Below are positions 1 through 12,320 of a DNA stretch of 64,000 nt, piece after piece; positions within the stretch are counted from its first letter, which is position 1, and each line of letters starts with the position of its first letter. Where the stretch lies: the NCBI GenBank assembly GCA_033439765.1, contig JAULSN010000006.1, positions 2,728,001 through 2,792,000 on the forward strand, read 5' to 3'. This DNA comes from Lasiosphaeria ovina. Taxonomy: Eukaryota; Ascomycota; Sordariomycetes; Sordariales; Lasiosphaeriaceae. The translations under genes and the position numbers were made by a program. The notes beneath the pieces are model-generated. The model saw only the letters and a program-made list of their open reading frames with translations, ran no database searches and was not told where the DNA came from.

Positions 1-590
1 TAATTTACGGGGCGATTTCATCTTTAGGAACATCTCGGGCTACGCTAGCCTTAATAGGTAAAACAAAACAACTATATATAGCAAACTTTATAATAAAGAT
101 TTAGCCACGCTTCGTGAAAATGAAATTAAAGAATTGAAGAGAGGCAATCAGATGATTGGGTAAGGCCTGCTTATTAAATATTCTAAAGTTAGTTAAATGC
201 CTATATTTGGTCTTAGCTTCTCGAACCGTTTTCAGGGACCGTAAGGCCACTTACCGGGCTAAAAAGTACCTGCCTAATTTGACAAGCATTCGCCCGTTCC
301 TGCCTATTGGAAGTGGGACCGGATTTTGGCATTTATGGTTATATATTTATATTGCGCTAGCTACTACGAACCGTGCTCTTGCCGGCTGGCCTAAATTTTG
401 GACCAGGACTAATCGAGCCCAAACGGTATCGATTTCAAACTATATTAAATGGGATTAGAACGTTATATTTTTAAATTAGATTTGAGTCCGATTAATAATC
501 CCTTAATATTAGTATTTTTATAATAAGAATAACTTCCTTCTCTCTCCCTATATTAGTCTTAACTTTAATATGGTTCGATTCAACTAGTAT
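1..590. other. Left edge, no supported gene
   Basis: About 125-470 keeps normal CA/TG dinucleotides and holds a 100-codon open frame (156-458, plus strand). I recognise no domain in it and treat it as probably non-coding. The rest is AT-rich, TA-dense sequence typical of RIP. Confidence 0.5.
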
Positions 591-1436
591 ATAATTCTTA
601 GCTTATTTATAACTTTAGTATTAGCCTTAGTTCCGGCCTTAGATAATTATCAAGTCATTTGGTCTAACGACTTTAACGGTGCCTTAGGCATAGCCGTTAA
701 TAAGAGTAATTGGAATCAAATCGTCAGCGCCAATAACGCTAATAACGAGAAGCAGATCTATACCGACGACATAGCCATAGCGTATCTATTAGGCAATGGC
801 CAGCTATATATAGTTCCGAGGAAGAGCGGCATCCCGGTAGTATAGACGTCGGCGCGGCTTAAGAGCAAGGGGTCGTAGTACTATCCGCCCGGCTACGCTA
901 TGGTCTTCTAAGCCAAAATCCGTACCCCTAATTTTACCAATAGCCCGACATAGTTCAAGGGGCTATGGCCAGCCTTCTGGGCTATGGGAAACCTCATCCG
1001 TACGTTAGGCGGTACTATTACCTGGCCCGAGTATAGCGAGTAGGATATATTCGAGGTTATAAATATACTATAGGACCGTAACTAAGGTATACTATACTTC
1101 AAAGACGCTAATAGTAACCACAACTAGAACTTCCATAGCTAGACAACCTATATTAGCGGTATCTACCATACCTGGGCCATCAAATTCGACCGCCGCGATT
1201 CGGACTGGACCAAGCAGCGCCTTATCTGGTATCGCGACGGCGCCGAGTTCTACGCCGTTACCGGGGCGTAGATTAGCAACGCCAATACTTGGGACTCGAT
1301 TGCCTATAAGCCTTACTTCATTCTACTCAATATCGCGGTCGGCGGCAACTTCCCCGGCGACCCGGACTCGTCGTTACTTGGCGGCTTCGATTCGTCCATA
1401 CGCGTTAAGTATATCGCCGTCTACTAGTCACTCTAA
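591..1436 (+). pseudogene. GH16 family beta-glucanase-like pseudogene (RIP-degraded)
   Basis: GH16 enzymes are secreted hydrolases or transglycosidases of beta-1,3(4)-glucans. One reading frame runs from 591 to a TAA at 1434-1436 (281 residues) with no frameshift but about eleven in-frame TAG codons. It opens with a signal-peptide-like stretch (ILSLFITLVLALVPA) whose first codon is ATA at 591-593, presumably a mutated ATG. Family marks are LWPAFWAMGN (near 963) and the active-site block at 1038-1055, which reads E-stop-D-I-F-E. Both Glu and the Asp of the ExDxxE motif survive. Near the end, ILLNIAVGGNFPGDPD is also typical of GH16. The pattern is clear; subfamily and substrate cannot be told. 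It lies opposite a GH71 pseudogene 1.1 kb away. Confidence 0.85.
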
Positions 1437-2503
1437 AGGCTAGCTATCTACGTAGAGTAATAGAAATAATTAGGAAAAGTTTCCGAGCTTTATTTATTTA
1501 GGTAGGGCGGGGTATTTATATTTGACCTATTATACCTAATCCTAAGTATTAATATTACTATAATTTTTCCTACTAGGATTTAAGGTATTAAAGAGGTTTA
1601 GTAGGTGTATATTATATATCTCGATTAACTTAATCAGTGTTCGAGTAACGAGGATGGCTCATCTAGCCGCCCTATCGCGGTAAGGTCCTGCGAATGTCTC
1701 GGTAATAATTAAAGCGCATAGTATATTGTATATATATTACTAGAGCAATCCCTTTTGTATATTCCTTAGTCCGAACCACTTCCCCTCGCGACACCCCCTT
1801 TTTTCACCTTCGGGCTTCCTACTATTACCCTCTCAGCTTATACATCGCCGGCCTATTACCTAGCGCCTTCTATACGCTAAAAGTATATATATAGCCTATA
1901 TTGAGATTCTAATACTAACTCCATTCCGACAGTCAGTATAAATCTTAGTGTATTAGTGGTTTAAATATGTATAAGATATTATAATCCTGGTTTTAGCACC
2001 TCAAGCTATATAAAGAAGTAAATAATTGGGAATTTATTAAATTACTAAAATTAAACGAATATAATACCGGTAGATTCTATTATATTAAAAAAAGTTTAAG
2101 AATTTTATAAAACTCGGAATAATATACTCTAGCTATAGAGAACTTAGAGTAGTTTCTTCTATAATACTACTTGCTTCATCTTTAAAAGAGTAATAACTTA
2201 TTTATCTCTACTAAGCAAATTACACCGCTTATATTATATAAATAAGTAATATACAATTTTAATAGTAGTATATTATATAAGACTATCTTCTTTCTCATAA
2301 GGTACTATAGCTACTCTAAACCGAGATTCCGCAAGTATCACGGTAATAGTACCGGTCTTCTTGGCTCTACCTATAAGGTAAGCCCATACTACCTAATAGG
2401 AGCGACTTGCCGTGGCGAACTATAGATTAGTGGAATAGCGAGTAGTGAGTCCTTTCCTTATCTTACCTCTTTACCTCGCGAAGAACCTACCTCTCGAGGC
2501 AGC
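1437..2503. other. Degraded AT-rich spacer
   Basis: The sequence between the GH16 and GH71 pseudogenes is TA-dense with many stops in all frames I followed. No gene is supported. The GH71 gene's 3' region may extend a little into it. Confidence 0.4.
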
Positions 2504-3905
2504 TTAAAGCGTAATAACGTTCCAGTTTTGAACGATACCCACGTAGGTAGCCGAGATACCAGGACCCCCTAAAGCTTTAGTAATAGGCGTCCCCGTACGT
2601 ATAACCGTCATAAAAACATCACCTATCTTTATTCCAAACGGTATAGTACCTTAGTAAATACCTACGGTTCCGATACCGGAGGCGGGAACCTTAGTGAAGG
2701 TAGCGATCTACGTATTACTGCCGATTAATACGGTAATAGTAACGTCCGCGTTAAATATAAGTAGCGTAGCAAAAAAGATATTATCTTCGATAAGTTACTC
2801 GGGGGGGACTTCAATCTAGCCGAAATTACGGTTATTACCGGTAGTTCTACTAGAGGGGCAGGCAATCGCTAGGTACGGACGGTAATAGACGGCGACCTTC
2901 TCCTTAGCTATCGGCGGTACGATACTACCGGCTTTATATTAAGCTATATAAAATGGTAAGAACTTAAGCCAGCCCTCGTAGGGCATACCAATAGCGTAGT
3001 TAATAGTCGTATTCGCGCTAGTAAAGAGGGCCAGCTCCTTCTCGCGTACTTTATTAATATAGTTACTCTTACCCCAGTCATTCTACGTAAGTATCTCGAC
3101 GAACTCGGGTTAGACCTCCATAACCTACTCCCAGCGGAGGTCCTATAGCCCGTTACCGCGCTATAGCCAGTTTTTACTAAAGCCTAGTAAGTTAGTAAAA
3201 AACCACGGCGATACTGGTATTATATAGCTCTTATTAGCGCCGAGGGCGGCCCGGAACTCCTCGTCGGGCTGCGTTATCATATTAGTAGCGCCGTTAGGCC
3301 AGGCGTTGAAGCTAAAGAGTCCGTCGGCTATACCGCCGCCCAGCTATAGGGCCTCGCTCGCTAGGACGGACGACCAATTAGGCATAAAGAAGCATTTTAT
3401 AGCTACTTTAATACTAGGCCAGTCGCCAGCGTTAGCGGGACCCTTAAAAGTGGATACGAACGGGCGTTCGTCATTATACTTGAAGTAGGCCGGGTCGGCG
3501 CCGAACTTCTAGATTAGCGAGATGACTTCTTCCTTAGGAAATAGGTCTTAGGCGAGGTAATCGAATAAGAAAAAAAGCTTAAATTGTTTATTATTAGCGG
3601 CCTAAAAGGCAAGATATAGCGACTACCCATTACTAGCGTTATTCGCGGCGATATTAAGCGTAAATACGTTAATAGCTATATCCTTAGCTAGCTATATATC
3701 ATCCTCCTAGTCGGCGAGCGTTAGCTTAGGAGTATTACCGAGCTAATTATTCATTAGCTATAAGCATATATAGCTTCTACCGCCCGAAGAGATAAGGAGG
3801 CTTATAATAATATAGGCAAAAACTTCTTTAGCTACGCGAGCTGGCGATAGGGCCACTAACGCGGTAATAGCAAGAGCTAAGAGTATTATCGAAGGAAGCG
3901 TGTTT
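2504..3905 (-). pseudogene. GH71 alpha-1,3-glucanase (mutanase)-like pseudogene
   Basis: GH71 enzymes cleave alpha-1,3-glucan of fungal cell walls and are normally secreted. On the minus strand the frame begins near 3889 with a hydrophobic leader (LLALAITALVALSPARVA) and then KEVFAY. A short stretch that looks like an intron follows, then LGNTPKLTLAD and FTLNIAANN. Diagnostic blocks are FKLFFLFDY, PFVSTFKGP, ADGLFSFNAWPNG, IIPVSPWFFTN, a W-rich block with Trp codons now TAG, then VEILT-stop-NDWGKSNYI and GMPYEGWLKFLP. The C-terminal part reaches IVQNWNVITL before a TAA at 2506-2504. Length (about 460 residues) and order of blocks fit the family. The exact start, intron and end are uncertain because ATG and splice bases may have mutated. 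Confidence 0.85.
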
Positions 3906-3934
3906 TTATCGCCCAATTCCAAAGCTAGGGGGGA

Positions 3935-4295
3935 TTCTATATACTATCCTAAATTACGAACTGGAATATTATATACTATCTCAAATTCTAGGTTGGGATA
4001 TTATATACTATCCTAAATTATAAACTATAGAAGATTACGTACTATCTTAAAATTCGTACTAGTATATTCTAGGCTATTACACTATATACTAGTATATTTT
4101 AGGCTATTATACTATATCCTATCCTAAATTATATACTATCCCAATTTTTAGGTTGGGATATAATATACTATATTAAATTCTAGGCTAAGATATTATATAC
4201 CATCCTTTAATATATACTAGTATATTATATACCATCCTTCAATATATACTAGTATATTATATCCTATCCTTTAATATATATTAGTATATTCTATC
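3935..4295. repeat. Degenerate AT-rich tandem repeat
   Basis: Repeated short modules built around ATATACTATCCTAAATT, TTCTAGGTTGGGATAT and TATACTAGTATATT recur about ten times with variable spacing (roughly 30-45 bases). Copies differ by substitutions and small indels. It lies just upstream of the GH71 pseudogene start. It looks like a decayed minisatellite, and I can give no function. Confidence 0.7.
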
Positions 4296-7200
4296 CAATA
4301 TTCGGGGAACTATTTGACCAAGATTTGGGGCCGTAGGACCAATATAAGGCTTCCGTGACTGGCAGCGGGGTTCCCAATATGGCTAGTAACTTGGGGAGGA
4401 CGTGAAGAGTAACCTAGCCCTTTGGCCCCGACCGCCAGAATAATAGGTCGGCTCTACGTAATATGCTATACCACTCTCCATTTTGGTATATATATAGTCC
4501 AGGCGATACCTAATGTCCGATACTAAGCGCCCTTAGGCCTAGAAACGGGACCCTGCCTAGAACTAGTCCTATAGAGCGTCGAGTGATTATACGAGATACC
4601 AAAATGATGGCCCCGAGAAGTGCTAATATTTATAAGCTGCTCCCTATGGCCTGTACTTCACGTAGCCGTTAGTTACGAGAGACTTATATTACGAGCTACT
4701 TATATGATATCTAAAGGTCTAGAGGCACGTATCCAAGACGAAATAAAATAGGAGCAGTCCTACGATCACATTCTCAAAGCCCCACGAATACAATATTTAG
4801 TAATATCTATAGAGGCGAATCAAATCAGAACTCGATATAGCGTTTTAGCTAGTATATTCGGTTGGATTACGCTTACTGGATTCATCACCTTACCTAATAT
4901 ATTTACGTCTCTCCAGATATCTAGTTATCTAAGTGGAAACTAAAGTAGTATAGTAGTTCAAAATACCATCCGGAACCTTCCACTACTACCATTAGCTGGT
5001 CTTCTCTACTTCACAGGAATAATAGGGACTTTCTACTTATAGAGAAAGTGTAGAACGAACTATATTTAGCTAATTAAGCATCTATTTCTATAAGTATATT
5101 ATAAGTAGAAAGCTTCTTAATATTACTAACTTAATAAGGCCAGGGCTATTACAATCTTTAATTAGTTTATTTTCAACCGTCCTCAATATCGTAACTACCC
5201 AAGGCGGGTATATTTCAGTTAGTACGAAAATCACCATCACTATTATATTAGTCGTTTATGGAAGTATACTATGTTTATTTATTATATATAATCAACTCCT
5301 TAGAAAGGTCATTAAGCTCTACAAGTAAGAGGTTGAATAGTATAAGAAGTAGTTGAGAACGGTAGCGTAAGTACCTAGTGGCTAGGTGTACATTTAGCTT
5401 ATTATATAGCTAACAGTAGGTTAACATTATTACACAATATAAAGGACGCAATAAACATTTAAACTATGCGTTCTACCGCCTGCTTATTAACCTTGCTTAT
5501 TAGCGCTTAGCTTAGGAATACTTCCGAATAAATACATACTATTATACTAACTTATAAACCAATAGTTTCGGTATAAATTAGGGATAGTTTACCACTACCT
5601 AGGTACCTAAACCAGCCCTATTTTTAATATCCCTAATTAAGGCCCTCTATTAGAGTCAACTCGCCTACTTTCAGACCTTTTATAGCGTTGACGGCCAGCT
5701 ACAACTTTGACTATTATTTAAAGCTATTAGAACTCTACGTTTGAATATGACTTTTAAAACCACTACTAGTTCTTTATTTCTTACCTCTTACTATTTTACC
5801 TAGTTAAAACAACTCTGAGGATTAAGCACACTCTTATAATGCCCCAGGCTCGAGCTCTGACCCGTCCCACGCGCGGCGCCCAAGTTAGTTTTCCTTCCGT
5901 ACTGAACTTAATTGGCCAAGACTATCCGCGGTCGAAAATTTGCAAGCAAAACCTATAAAGTACTTAGTGCTAATACCAAGTGTCCTACTCCCAGTATAAG
6001 AAAGGTCGAATTCTCCGATCTAGGATTATTATAATACGATATAACGGGAGGGTTATTCGCAAGCGGCTAGAGTTCTTAGTTCGGCTTCATAATGAAAACG
6101 AAATTTGGGTATATGCTTCTAATATCCTGAATTACGTTTATCCTATGAATAATAGGTAGCTAGGGAAAAGGAGTTTCGAAGAGATAATAGTTGTCTAATG
6201 TTCGAAGTAACTAAAGCTCAAAGTAGATAATTTATTACAGGTTCACCGCTATAGGAATTCTCTCCCGATACTCTAATATAGTGAGACCTAATAATATAAT
6301 AGAGGATATTGGATTGGCGACCCATATACACTATTACCCTAGTGGACCCGGCCAGGGTAGGTGCGCCCAATCAACTATAAGGACTGGCCCAGGGACCGGT
6401 GCCCTGTAAAAAATGCCGGAGTTTGCGGAGTAGAGGATTTGGTCACTGGATTCATTGACAGGATACAGGAGCGGGTGGTTTTAACGGCTATTACAGGTGT
6501 GCAGCGCTTCAAAGCCTGTAATATACCTTTCCTTACCCTTATTAGGCCTCCTGGCCACCGTATTCGTGTAATATAGTAGTTCTAGTAAGTACTACATCAG
6601 GCATAGGTAGTACTGAATAAAGTCTAAGTATTAATAATAATAATAGAGGATATAATGACTATTAATATGCACTGTATGCTAGTTAGAAGAAGCTAAAATA
6701 ACGGTATTTAGAGGAATCTATATATAAAGATATAGAGACTGAACTTAACGGTCAGTATATATTTATAACGCTGGTAAGTAATGATAAAAAATATAAGGAC
6801 TAAATCCTAGTATTACTCAGCAGGTAAAGATAAGAGAGAATATTCTTTAGATGTCTATAATATGGTCCCAATTTAGGGTTTTAGAATCTGACCCATAACC
6901 TGGCCACGTTGAATTTCAAGCCCAGGCTTTCCTACCCATGAATTGGGCATACGTAGCCTCTCTAGGAGATTTACTTTCTCTCCTTAGTATATACCTACCT
7001 CGCTCTTTTTTCTTTAATAATACTCCCTTTTAAGCACTAACTACTAACCCTCCTTAGCTGAAATCTCTTGCCCTTACTACTATTTTCGGCTTTATAATAG
7101 TAAAAAGTCGGCCTCCGGTTACTACCTAGTTAGAGATAGTCTAGCGCTTCATTTTCAGCCTTTATCGGTACTCCAGTTATAGCATAAGAAGCAAATACTT

Positions 7201-7311
7201 CAAGAGATATATACTTATATCCCTAGAGACTAGTCTGCCTCTTTTTGCCTTGAGAGCTAGATACGAAACGATACCAGATCCCCTTCACTATACAAACCCC
7301 TAGAGGTCACC
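4296..7311. other. 3-kb stretch without a supported gene
   Basis: 4300-4800 and 6350-6600 keep more CA/TG than their surroundings. A 71-codon frame (6361-6576) is open but unrecognised. Around 5160-5330 a plus frame gives a hydrophobic stretch (ITITIILVVYGSILCLFIIY) followed by basic residues, possibly a remnant of a membrane protein. The rest is stop-rich. Confidence 0.4.
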
Positions 7312-9024
7312 ATACGCTTCTCTATCGTTCTATACGCCTTGGTCGCCTCCGTAACGGCGGCCAAGGAAACCCGTACCTTCGTTATACTTCGCTACTACGG
7401 AAAGGGACCTCTTACTACCTACCGTATCGACCTAGTCGTTAACCCTAGTGCCCCTTTATCCTATGTCCATATGGTTATAGGAGTAAGCAACTTTGGCCTT
7501 AACTCCACCGGCGCTGACTTACGCCAATCGCGTTATACCACTATAATGCCTAGAGCTGATCTTAGTGCTTACTAGACCCCGTAACTCTACTTTAAGGATC
7601 CTATTACGAGTAAGTTTGAGTAGGTCGAAATGTTCTATATAAATGTCTATTACTTCTTTAAGCCGATAAATAACCTAATTATATCTTTCCTAATTAGCTT
7701 ATAAATAGTTAGTAACGACGCTTTATTAAAGACTACCCCTTAGAAAAACGGCGATACCAACCTAGACCCTTCTAAAGGCCCTATTTTCCCTGGCTCCATT
7801 ATATGCCTACGTATAAATAATGATATACCGGCCTAGCTAGCTGGCTCTAATAGGTCTATGGCTGGTATTTAAAGTACTAATAATAAGGGAGAAGGCATCG
7901 GTTTCCCTTTCTAAGACTACGACGGATATGCTTCACCTATATATATAGATCTTTACTTCCCCTCGTACTATAACCAAACGGCTGGCCTGACTAACTTTAG
8001 GGAGAATATTAGGTTTCCTAAGGATAGGGGTAGCGGTAAGAAGGACTATCCTGACGGCTGGCTATACTTGCCTTATATATTCTATAAGGTATACTAGAAT
8101 ACCTACAAATTACTACCTCGCTTTAAGGACCTTATTAGAAAGGAGAGTCCCTTTATCTAGTCTAATAGTAATACTACCGGCTTTTCGGTTTATAGTAATT
8201 TCATTACCGGCTAGGATAAGGCCGTCTTATAATATATTATTAATACCTACGATATCGGCCATTAAGGAATTCATAACTGCCCTAGCCTCCAGGGTAGTTT
8301 GAACGACCCTAACGATTCGTATACTATTAAATACCCTATTAGTAAAACCATTAATAGCCAGCTAGATAAACTACCTAGAAATAACCCTATTAGAGGCTGG
8401 TAATATAGTAACGGCGGAGGTAATGGAGATGATAGTAATAGGGGAAGCGGGAACCGGAAGCGGTAGCGAAAGCATATCTAAGCGGTCGGCTTCTAGTACT
8501 ACGTTAAACCCCGACACCGGCCTAGTTAATCCCGACCCCCACTCGGAGAACTCGTAGTAGTCGACTTCACCCATTATTAATTAAGTATCTTCCTCCGAGG
8601 TACCCCTTCGTCCATAGTCGTAATTTAACGCTGGTTATTCCTATTTCTCTACCTACCTAGAATACTATACCTATAGCCGGCTCGGTAGTCTCTTCTCTAC
8701 CTATTCTCTACCTATCTTCGATACGCTTATATCCTACGCGCCTACTATCTCCAAGCCTATAGATTAGCTTAAGCCAAGTGCTGGGAGTAGCAAGACTATT
8801 ACCGTATAGGAGATAGAAACGGTATGGGCGACTATAACGGTATTATAAGGGCGACGCTATTTCACGGGTACACTAGTACTATCGGGCGGTAAGATAGACG
8901 TTAGGGGTTTCGATTATATAAGTTACTTGAAAGACGCCGGCGGGCCGATACCCTCTAGTAAGGAGTATTAGTAATACGGCCAATCAAAAATATCGAAGAG
9001 GAGCGTTTATAGTTTATAATTACT
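7312..9024 (+). pseudogene. DUF1996 secreted protein pseudogene
   Basis: DUF1996 is a fungal domain of unknown function in secreted proteins. The frame starts at ATA 7312-7314, preceded by a CACC context and followed by a signal-peptide-like RFSIVLYALVASVTAA, so this is very probably a mutated ATG. Family-like blocks follow in order: VNPSAPLSYVHMVIGVSNFG, ADLSAY-stop-TP-stop-LYFKDP, FPGSIICLRINN, IDLYFPSYYNQTAGL, FPKDRG, DGWLYLPYIFYKVY, and SVYSNFITG-stop-D. The canonical HVH is YVH here and several conserved Cys positions are Tyr, as expected from RIP. The domain ends near 8400. A Ser/Gly-rich tract and a later open block (RYFTGTLVLSGGKIDV, about 8864) probably belong to the same gene after an intron or frame change, so the 3' end is approximate. 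Its biochemical role is unknown. Confidence 0.75.
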
Positions 9025-9407
9025 CTATTAAAAGAATAAACGTTAAGCCATAAAGCTACCCGAAGCCTCAAACTTATTAGCCATTTATACTTAGATATAT
9101 AGTCCCTTAAGGAACTTCAATCATAGACTTTAGAGTTCTCTAGTTATTTATTATTATTCGTATATATATCTATAATTATTATCTACTAACTTAGAAGGCT
9201 CCTCTAGGGAGCTGCTCATGAATTTTAAGGGATATTTAAATAGAACGAAAGAAACGTTATATATTCGGAATAGAAGCCAAAATTATTACTAAGCCGTTAC
9301 AGAAGGCGAAGTAAAAACCATAAGAAAACAAATTAACTAACTAAATTCAAGACAACATACTATTTAACCTATCTAACCGCTAAATTAACTATCATTATCT
9401 CCAGCAC
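9025..9407. other. Short degraded spacer
   Basis: TA-dense sequence between the DUF1996 remnant and the convergent minus-strand gene. No gene or structured element was seen. Confidence 0.4.
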
Positions 9408-10421
9408 TCATTTTCTACGTTTCGGCTCGATTTCTTCGCTAATAATGAGTTCCTTCATCGACTTCAGCTCTACTTGAAGATGCTTTTCGTTCATATGGTC
9501 GAACCCGGTAAAACTTTCCCCATTCTCGTCGTAGCGGATCACAAACGGGAAGCCGATTCCAGGCTTAACTTCGACGTACGAAGACTTCAGCCTTTTATCG
9601 AATAGAGCTCTCATATTAACTAACTCCCCTAACTAATCGACCTATATACCCCGTCGTCGGATCTAATAGTATTCGATAGATTTATCACTCCCTTCGATAT
9701 CAAAACCAATTTTCTAGATTCGGAGAATAACATTTGCCTACTCGGCTGATTTGGCGTATAATAGTCGCTTGGATACCCTTCTTATTTCCTCGATTCGCGA
9801 GCGTCTCTTTTTGTTTTGTCTCTTCCTCGCGGAGGTTATAGGGATCGAATAGAGGAAGACAACCTCATCCTCTTCGTCCAAAATTACGCGTATATCGTCC
9901 GCCTCTTCTTCCAGACCTATTTTATTATTAGAGTATCTAATATCGTAATATAAAAGGTCGCTAGTATAGTAAGGTATTATCTTCTCTATACTTAGAGTCT
10001 CTAATATATAATAAAGTTCCTTATTCTAGGTATCCTTCTTACTTAGAGTATTAAAAATATGGTCAAACTCCTTATGACTAATAAAGGATTCCGGAAATTC
10101 ATCGTTAAAACTCGCGAGTATCTCGATATCTATACCAAGATTATCGGTAATATAGAAATACGAATATTCGTCCGGGTTCTGAGAAACGTCGAAGTAGCCG
10201 CTTAAGTCGGATAGTAGATCTATCGTATCGAATAATAAACCATATATCGGGGGAGAGCTCCAAAGTACTAAGTCGCTCGTATTAGGTAAGAGACTAGGTA
10301 GTATGAATAGTATTAGTACTTCGTCGGATGAACTTCTATATAAATCGTATTCGTCGAGTACGTAGGTCTCGTAGAGGCAAAATCCTAGTATATAGAGCGA
10401 TAAGTAAAGAGGGCTATCTAT
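9408..10421 (-). pseudogene. Unidentified 337-residue protein, RIP-degraded
   Basis: A single minus-strand frame of 338 codons runs from ATA at 10421-10419 (likely a mutated ATG, followed by DSPLYLSLYILGF) to a stop at 9408-9410. It has only a handful of internal TAG codons. The first 200 residues are acidic and Ser/Asp/Tyr-rich. A basic segment (ARKRQNKKRRSRIEEIRR) lies near the middle. The last 68 codons, from an intact ATG at 9614, are open and end EEIEPKRRK. Frame continuity over 1 kb in stop-rich DNA supports a former gene. I do not recognise the family; the basic patch could be a nuclear-localisation or nucleic-acid-binding region, which is inference. Confidence 0.6.
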
Positions 10422-11640
10422 AGTAATAGTAAATGAACTAGTTAAATTCTGGAATGAAATAGATAGTATTTAAAGAAGAGAGATAATAGTTAAGAGGCTA
10501 ATTAATGAAGGAGGAAGAAGAGGCAAGAGTAAGAAAGGAGTATCGGTACCCTTTTATAAATAAACGAGTCTGGCTTTAGCTCAGCCCGAAGAGGCCCTCT
10601 ATGGAGCCGTCTATATAAACTTGGCCGCCCGTTAGGCTATTAAAGAGGCTATACCACTATAGATTAGGGGTCGTAGAGTACCGGCAAGAGTAAGCCACCC
10701 CTTAGTGAGATTATCGAAAGAGGCTATTCCGGGTAGATCGGCCTTACTCTATGGAGACTTTGTATAACTATTGACGGGATGCCTTGAGACGTAGCGGAGT
10801 ACCTAGCGAGGCGTAGGCGTTGCTGGAGGTTGCTAGAGCGTATTGGGCTATCTTGAGGAGATGGATAGAGGAGGGAGCCTAGAGTTAAGTCCAAAGCTAA
10901 GCCTAGAGTTCCAGGCTATATACTACCGAAGGTATTATTTAAAGATTAAGGAGGGAGTAGTAATATATCTTGAAAATGGCTATAGAGTAGAAATAGTAAT
11001 TAGCGTAGATATTTCCACCGAACTTAAGAGGTTAGGAGATATTCCGGCGCTCTTTAGCGGTTGAGTCTATTAAAGGGCGAAGGCGAGGGGGGATACCCGT
11101 TTCTCTCTCCGTTTGGTATATTAGTTAGTACCTTGGCCTTGGCCCAACTTCTTGGTATCTATTTTATTTTTAACTATTTCGCGAGTCCGTATAGTAATAA
11201 ATCACCGATTCCTTCGTATCGTAGCTGGTTAGACATCCTCTTTCCTCCTCAGTATAAGGATGCCACCCCTAGAAGCAAACGAATAAAGAGACCAAATTCA
11301 TTACGCTTGTAGTAAAACGAGCCATAACTACTAAAGTCTCTTCGAGGCACCGCCGAGATCTGTTATATGATGGCTAGCAGGACTTCGACAAGTTCTCCAC
11401 CCCGACGGTCACTATAGTAGAAGACAGATCCCGTTATACTCTAGATGGCTAAGAGATGCTGTCGTAGGATTGATTCGGGATGGAGGAGGTTGATTTTTTT
11501 GATTTTTTTTTTGGAAAAGTGAAGAATATTATACACAGGTTCTAAATTAGCTAAAGAATAGCGTTTGTGGTTTTTGAGCAGTTACTCTCCATTTTTGTAT
11601 TTCTAAAGGTTTTAACCGCCTACTGAAGATGACTGGCTTA
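10422..11640. other. Intergenic stretch with two weak small frames
   Basis: Two overlapping plus frames of 73 and 83 codons (10843-11064 and 11061-11312) both start at TTG and show no recognisable domain. I do not call them genes. The second has one hydrophobic stretch (LALAQLLGIYFIFNYF). From about 11340 to 11640 no gene is supported; a T-run lies near 11488-11510. Confidence 0.4.
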
Positions 11641-11828
11641 ACTTCAATGTCAATTAAGATCCAAGGCTCAATGCCTTCAATAGTTATATTAGTCAAGTTG
11701 TTGAGCTTGGAGTTGACGGTTGAGCGTGCCAGATGCGATGTGTTGGTTGCTCAGCGCGATTGATGTGCGATGAAGAGTGGAAGAACGAGGGCAAGGAGCC
11801 TCCGTTGCAGGCATCTTATATTGCGGTC

Positions 11829-12043
11829 GTATCCGACAAGGTTTTCTGCTGGCCGTGTGCGTCACTGCGGCTTCGAACGTTAAGGTTTGCGATGCCGACA
11901 AGGTTCTTCGCAACTCCGGCCGTGTGCGTCACTGGGCAGCGGCTTTGAATGTCATCAAGGTTTGCGATGCCGATAAGGTTTTCGCAACCCCGTGTGCGTC
12001 ACTGCGGCTTCGAATGTCGTCAAGGTTCGCGATGCCGGCGAGG
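11829..12043. repeat. Imperfect tandem repeat (about 65-75 bp unit)
   Basis: Three to four partial copies of one module follow each other. Each contains TGCGATGCCGACAAGGTT, then CCGTGTGCGTCACTG, then GGCTTCGAATGTC, with small indels between copies. Composition is GC-balanced with intact CA/TG, unlike the flanks. Short open frames across it on both strands are explained by the repeat and are not called. Confidence 0.75.
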
Positions 12044-12200
12044 TGCCGAGGGGGCTTGGACGTAATTAACAGCCATTGAATGGGACTCCCTCATGGGATT
12101 TCTGGCGCTGGGTATAGCATTCTTTTTTTTTGGGAACAGATTCACTTCTGTTATACTACCTCTCATATTAGTCAAGTTGATGGCACTCATATGATTTTGA

Positions 12201-12220
12201 GGGGGGGGGGGGGGGGGGGG
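12201..12220 (+). repeat. 20-base poly-G run
   Basis: Twenty consecutive G after a TTTTGA context. Such a run is prone to slippage and to sequencing or assembly error, so its exact length should not be trusted. Confidence 0.85.
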
Positions 12221-12320
12221 TTAAATACTATTACATGCGCAACCAAAGGATCGCGCCACCCAGAGTGTTTTCGCCGCCGTGACGATCGACTGCTCCTTCG
12301 GCCGCATGTTCCCCAGGCGC

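Noticed and set aside
156..458. 100-codon open frame
   Set aside because: No domain, no homologue recognised, and it lies in a short unmutated patch where chance frames are likely.
3935..4295. CRISPR-like array
   Set aside because: Repeats are degenerate, with no constant spacer length, and the context is eukaryotic.
8371..8574. 67-codon minus frame
   Set aside because: It is antisense to the Ser/Gly-rich tail of the DUF1996 remnant; mutated DNA lacking TG/CA gives many chance frames on the opposite strand.
10843..11312. Two overlapping small genes
   Set aside because: Both frames begin at TTG, not ATG, and show no recognised domain.
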